NCBI GenBank assembly: GCA_033060915.1
Contig: CM065377.1
Span: 32,305,183 to 32,369,182 of the forward strand
Length of the DNA: 64,000 nucleotides
Source: Euryodendron excelsum
Lineage: Eukaryota; Streptophyta; Magnoliopsida; Ericales; Pentaphylacaceae
Direction of reading: 5' to 3'
The position numbers and the translations under genes are program-made. Under the pieces are notes generated by a model that saw nothing but the letters and a program-made list of their open reading frames with translations, made no database searches and was not told the DNA's origin. This document shows, piece after piece, positions 59,389 to 64,000 of the stretch; positions within the stretch are counted from its first letter, which is position 1, and every line of letters starts with the position of its first letter.

Positions 59389-59431
<43 letters not shown>

Positions 59432-59556
59432 AGAGATTTAGATGTAAGAAATAACCCAAGCTTCAGCATTCCCCAGAAGTTATATGTATGAAAGCAATAG
59501 CGTGAAAGTCAGAAGGCGTCTCGAAAGGCAATCTTCGGCTTAGCCCAGTTAAGGTT
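58500..59556 (+). other. Tat-type 3' noncoding region
   Basis: Noncoding, with blocks of the type GTGAAAACCCTCACGAGCAC and AAGGACGCCGTAGGTAAAAA that resemble 3' untranslated sequence of Tat elements, a TA run (58655-58672) and a purine-only stretch leading into a 39-base G run. No gene. Confidence 0.55.
59392..59430. repeat. Poly-G run of about 39 bases
   Basis: Uninterrupted G from 59392 to 59430, preceded by about 50 purines. Long G homopolymers are rare and difficult to sequence; length may be inaccurate. A shorter G run (about 20) lies at 62406-62424 in the adjacent LTR. Confidence 0.85.
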
Positions 59557-59565
59557 AAAGGGGGG
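59557..59565 (+). promoter_or_regulatory. Polypurine tract of the Tat-type element
   Basis: AAAGGGGGG immediately before the TG of the neighbouring LTR sequence, as expected for plus-strand priming at a 3' LTR boundary. Confidence 0.7.
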
Positions 59566-62500
59566 TGTTGTGCCCAGATTTTTCACACTCGGAGAATACT
59601 CACACAAGCGGGAAAAATGCTGTACTCCTCGTTAGAACTCACCCTCCTAGAAGAATGAGTGCGACTAAATTTGAATTGAAAATTTGATTTGAATAAAGGG
59701 CATTTGAAAAAGATTTGGAGTCGCCACCTAACTTGATCAAGGTGAGTTAGGTCACCTAAAAACTAAGCATAATCCAAAGACTACACTTAAGGTTTTTTGG
59801 AAAACGATTTTGTAAACATCTCCTCAAGAGAGGGTTTTTAAGAAAAATAGGTTGTTTGGCAACCTTTGAAAAATATTTAGCCATTTTTGAAAAATAACTC
59901 TTTTTGGTCTTTGAAATCAGTGATCTAGGTTCGGAGGTTGGTTAAGTGTAGGGAAGACGCACTAGGCCATCACCCTACCCCGCCCTTTTGGTACCTACAT
60001 GTCAATCTACCCTAGGTTCACCTATGGGAGTCTTTAATTAACATATGTTCAACCCTATTCACTTTAGAAAAACAATGTTTGAAAAATATGATCCATGATA
60101 TGCAAGTGCAATAAAAGAGAATTGATTTAGAAATAGATTGGAAAAGAGATTTGATTTCATTTGATTTGAGAAGAAAGAGATAGAAGTTTGAATTTAGAAA
60201 AAGATTTTGGAAATTGAAATTGAAGGTTTGGAAATAGACATTTGAATTTGGAAATTTGAAAATAGATTGAAAATTTGAAAAGATTTTGTGAAAATAGAAA
60301 CTTGAAAAATGTTGTGACCGCACCTATGAAGGTTGCCTACGTATCCTTTTGGAGGAATCAGGTCAGTCGTAGTTCGGACAAGAGTCCGATTGAAAATAGA
60401 AGAGTTGAGTTGAAGAAGGAGATTGAATTGGAAATTGAACTGGGAGATTGAGAGATTGAACTTTGAATAGAGGATTGAAAATTGGAACTTGGAATTTTGG
60501 AATTGAAAAGATTGAATTTTGATTTGAAAAGATAGAACTTGGAAGAGGGATTAGACTTATTTTTGGAAAGATGGAGGTTTAGGAAACCAAGACTTAGGAA
60601 AGAGAAGAGACTTAGGAAAGATTCGACTTGACTTGGAAGGTTTAGGAGATTAAGAAAGATTGGATTTAGGAAATGTTTGAATTAGGAAAGGTCCGATTTA
60701 AGAAAGTTTCATTTTTGAAAAATTTCGAATTAAGAAAGGTTCGAATTAGGAAAGTTTTGAATTGAGAAAGTTTCGGATTTAGAAAGTTTTCGAAATAGGA
60801 AAGGCTTTCAAATTAGGAAAGTTCCCAAATAGGGAAGTTTTGAAAATTGGAAAGTTTAGAATTTGGAAAGTTTTGAAATAGGGAAGTTTTAAAAATTGGA
60901 AAGTTTGGAAAACAAGGAAGTTTTGAAAATGAGAAAGTTTTGGATTTGGAACGTTTTGAAAATAGAAAAAAAGTTTAGTTTAAGAAAAGTTTAGAATTTG
61001 GAAGGATTTGAATTTTGAAATTTTAGGAAAGATTTTTATGTTCAAGTTTTGGAAACTTAAGATTTAGGAAAGTGAAAGATTAGGAAGGATTTGAGTTAGG
61101 AAAAAGTTGGATTAGGAAAGGATTGGATTTTGTTTCTAAAAGGAGAAGGTTGGATTTTGTTTCCAAAAATGGAGGATTGGATTTGATTTCTTAAAGGGAA
61201 GATTTGATTTGGTTTCCTAAAGGGAAGATAGGATTTGGCAAGGATTTGGAAAGGGGGATTCTAGAAACCCTAGATTTGAAAGTGTAGAATTTTAGCGTAG
61301 AAAAGAGATTTTGGGAAATGTGTATAGTTTGGATATAGAAAACAAGAAGTTTTGAAAACCTAGGTTTAGGGGCAAAGTTTAAAAATAATGTTTTTAGAAA
61401 GAAAATTAGGGTTTCCTAATTGTGAGTTCTAAGGTTTGATTTGGGCTTTAAGGAAAGAGTTTTTGGAAAGTGCATTTTTGGAAAGGAAGGTTTTCTAGAA
61501 GGGAATCCTAGGGAGGAGTTTTTGGAAAGTGAATTTGAAGATAGAGTTTTTCGAAAAAGATTTTGAAGAGAAGGAATTTTGGAAAATGTGTTTTTGGAAA
61601 CGTAGATTTTAGAAAGAAAATCCTAGAGGGGAATTTCTAGAAGGAAGATTTTGGAAAGAGAGTTTTTGGAAAGATTTTTGAAGAGAGTTTTTCTAGGAAG
61701 ATTTTTGGTAGAAGATTGTTGAAGAGAGTTTTTGGAAAGATTTTTGAGGAACGTTTTAAGAAAGTGGATTTTGGGGGGAGGATTTTGGAAAGGAGTTGAA
61801 AAAGGGAGTTTTGAAAAATAGATTTTGGGAGGGAGTTTTTGAAAACATTTTTAGAGAGGAGAGTTTTAGGAAAGTATGTTGAAAAAAAGAAATTTTTAGG
61901 AAGAGATTTTTGAAGAGAGAGTTTTTTGGAAGATATAAAAGATCTCACTTTCCTAAAGCGATTCTAACCATGAGAGTGCTAGAACCACTTTAGGAAAGTG
62001 GTTTTGAAAACAACAAGATTTGAAAATATGGACCATGTTGGTCACTTTAAATGTAACACTTTCCTAAAGCAACCCTAGCCATGGAAAGGCTAGAATCACC
62101 CTAGTATTGTGGTTTTGAAAACAAGTTTTTGAAAAAGAGATTTTGATGCAATTTTGAAAACAAGTTTGAAAACGATTTTGAAAACAACTTTGAAAACGGT
62201 TTTTGGAAGATGCAAGATCATGATATGCACAATGCAATTTTGGGGTCGTGAACATACAAGGCTAAGGCTTCACCACATAATCAAGGGGGCCGGACCCACG
62301 TGGTCTTTGGTTAGACTAGAAGAAAGCCCCCGACACGGTGACTCTCCAATAGCCCAATCCTACACATGGACCGGGAATCCCCTTGTTTCAAGCATGCAAA
62401 GAAAGGGGGGGGGGGGGGGGGGGGAAAGAGATGGGGGATTAAAATCGAGAAAACCCAAGTGGGTTAGGAGAGAGAAGAGAGAGGGGGGGGAAGTGCGAAA

Positions 62501-62807
62501 ATTTAAATAGGGAGCCTATCGTATGTCTTGTTTATTTTGTGCGCCTTGCTTGTCTTCGATCTTCGGTCTTCGTCTTGATCTTCATCTTTATTCTTCAAGA
62601 GTTGTCTTCAATCTTTAGATGGCAGCTCTTCAAGTCTTTGAAGGAGGGTTGAAGGTTAGTGTATGAGTATATGGGGGTGTGTATGAGTGTATAGGAGGCT
62701 AGGGTTTGTGTAGGGTGGCTAAGGTTTGGAAAACCTAGGGAAGAATATCGAATTATATGAATTTTAGGTTGAGTTTGCGGATCCTTTAAATGCTGGAAGA
62801 GGGTCTG

Positions 62808-62815
62808 TATTTATA
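62808..62815 (-). promoter_or_regulatory. TATA box of the inverted LTR
   Basis: TATAAATA on the minus strand; transcripts from it would run leftwards into the Tat internal region, antisense to pol. Confidence 0.7.
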
Positions 62816-62868
62816 GAGGTTAGACAACACTGGCGCCTGTTGCAGTGGCGCTAGGCCAGAATTTACAC

Positions 62869-62929
62869 TGGCGCCACTCCTAGTGGCGCCAGGCCATTTT
62901 TTGGCTTGGCGCCACTAGTAGTGGCGCCA
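62869..62929. promoter_or_regulatory. Two perfect TGGCGCCACT palindromes
   Basis: At 62869-62891 and 62907-62929 the arm TGGCGCCACT is followed by a 3-base spacer (CCT or AGT) and its exact reverse complement. A weaker relative lies at 62831-62852. Confidence 0.85.
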
Positions 62930-64000
62930 GCCATTTAGGAAATGTTTAAGGTCGGCAAGCAACGTATCTTTGACTAGATTTGGGCGCCTGTACTTGTGAC
63001 TACCATGTAATTTTTAGCCTAGCTTCAATAGGAGTGGCTCCGGAAAGTCCGGGAATGATTTGAAGGAGCCAGGAATGATTTGGAAGGCCAAAAAAGAGCA
63101 GGAACACTTAAAATAGTGACCTAGAGGTATTTGACTTGAGAAATGAGTACGAGATGTGTCGGAAGGGTTGACTGGGCCTTTAGGGGTAAAACAGTCAATC
63201 GGACCGGGCAACTACCGGGACAGACTTGAACTGTCCCGGAAGAAGACTTGGGATCTGGAAACATTATTCAGAATGTTCTTAGAGGTTTCAAGTTTGATTC
63301 CCAGAGCCGGTGTGGTCGGAAAAGGAGACTGGCCTACCAGGGGCAAAACGGTCATTTTGTACCGGGTTTGACGGAACTGACTCAGAATGATCCGGAAAGA
63401 TAAAGGAAGATTGAGAATACTATAAAAAGTAGTCTGAAAAGGTTACCGGTTTGATATCCAAAGTCGGTGTGGTCGAAAAAGGAGACCGGCCCACCAGGGG
63501 CAAAATAGTTATTTTGTACCGGGTTGGCCGGAACTGACTCAGAATGATCCGGAAAGGTAAAGGAAGGTTGAGAATACTATAAGAAGTAATCTCAGAGGGT
63601 TACCGGTTTAATACCCAGAGCCGATGTGGTTCCCGGGGTATTCGGATGCCTAGGGACAAAATGGTCATCTTGACCGAAAAGTCTCAGAAAAGGTCCAAGG
63701 GGTAGTTTGGTCATTTTTCACCGAAGTGGGCTAACAGACACTAGTGTTGACATGGGTTTTGAGTGTTTCCGCCACTCTGTCGGCGGTCGTCGTGACACAG
63801 GGGTTTGTTGGCAATTCCCTATATCGACCTATTTGTGAGTATTTCCGCTACTCTAACGATTTTGTGAGTATTTTCGCTACTCGAACTGTCTCGAGAAATA
63901 AACTATCTCGAGAAAGGGATTGGAAAGGGGTCTTACCGCCTCCAAAAAGACATGCCTGGATTGGAAGCGTCTCGAGGAATAAACTATCTCGAGAGAGGGG

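Larger units (their letters stand above)
47232..59565 (+). mobile_element. Ty3/Gypsy Tat-type element: 5' LTR plus internal region
   Basis: 4.77-kb LTR, PBS, long leader, then protease, RT, RNase H, a second archaeal-type RNase H and integrase, ending in a polypurine tract (59557-59565). The second RNase H (YFDGATNKKGAG) and the very long LTR fit the Tat/Ogre side of plant Gypsy. Gag is not recognisable. All coding parts contain stops. The expected direct-orientation 3' LTR is absent; an inverted LTR of the same family is joined to the polypurine tract instead. Confidence 0.85.
59566..64000 (-). mobile_element. Tat-family LTR in inverted orientation, cut by the window edge
   Basis: Begins TGTTGTGCCCAGATTTTTC, the reverse complement of the LTR 3' end, and runs colinear with 19620-24327: G-rich tract (60130-61930), TATA box on the minus strand (62808-62815), palindromes (62869-62929) and 156-bp modules (63150-63700). 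At least 4,435 bp are present; by comparison about 270-330 bp remain to the right of the window. Its orientation is opposite to the element on its left, although it abuts that element's polypurine tract. Confidence 0.9.

Overview
This is a plant nuclear window, most likely from a eudicot (probably woody; I cannot name the species). The evidence is a multi-exon AP2-family gene with plant GT-AG introns, AT-rich intergenic DNA, and nested plant-type LTR retrotransposons with a CACTA transposon. I recognise only one host gene. Everything from about 8.7 kb to the right edge is dominated by mobile elements inserted into one another.

Layout. 1-5550: a seven-exon WRINKLED1-type (WRI1) transcription factor gene on the + strand, including a 9-nt micro-exon. 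5551-8702: AT-rich intergenic DNA with an old, diverged tandem repeat. 8703-11310: a small non-autonomous Copia element carrying only the C-terminal part of a gag. 11311-12360: nothing recognisable. 12370-24590: a minisatellite-like array (about 79-bp unit) split into three pieces by a Sirevirus-like Copia element that has a 5' LTR but no visible 3' LTR (12607 to about 19238) and by a 4,708-bp solo LTR in minus orientation with a perfect 5-bp target-site duplication (19620-24327). 24595-26031 and 42242 to about 45035: the two halves of a decayed Ty3/Gypsy chromovirus. 26032-42241: a 16.2-kb CACTA (En/Spm) transposon inserted inside the chromovirus reverse transcriptase. It carries a TNP2-type transposase gene, a second six-exon Ptta/En/Spm-type gene, subterminal GCGACGG repeats, a GC-rich 5' leader and a 6.6-kb array of about 36 copies of a 184-bp unit. 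45707-47231: a truncated LTR of a Ty3/Gypsy Tat-type family. 47232-59565: a Tat-type element with a 4.77-kb 5' LTR, primer-binding site, no recognisable gag, and degraded protease, RT, RNase H and integrase. 59566-64000: another LTR of the same family, in the opposite orientation, joined directly to the polypurine tract and running off the window.

How it fits together. The insertion order can be read in part. The minisatellite predates the Copia and the solo LTR. The chromovirus predates the CACTA: the 3-bp duplication CCT flanks the CACTA, and discounting one copy makes the RT reading frame continuous. The truncated Tat LTR at 45707 appears to be interrupted by the younger Tat element at 47232. 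Most retroelement genes have stops and are listed as pseudogenes. The CACTA second gene reads without a stop, while TNP2 has one in-frame stop.

The points most worth a second look are: the inverted LTR pair around the Tat internal region, which could give a long hairpin transcript; the higher-order 184-bp satellite-like array inside a CACTA; shared U3 architecture of the Tat LTRs (10-bp-arm palindromes near the TATA box, about 156-bp modules, and a G-depleted leader longer than 1 kb); and the WRI1 micro-exon, which encodes IYL rather than the usual VYL.
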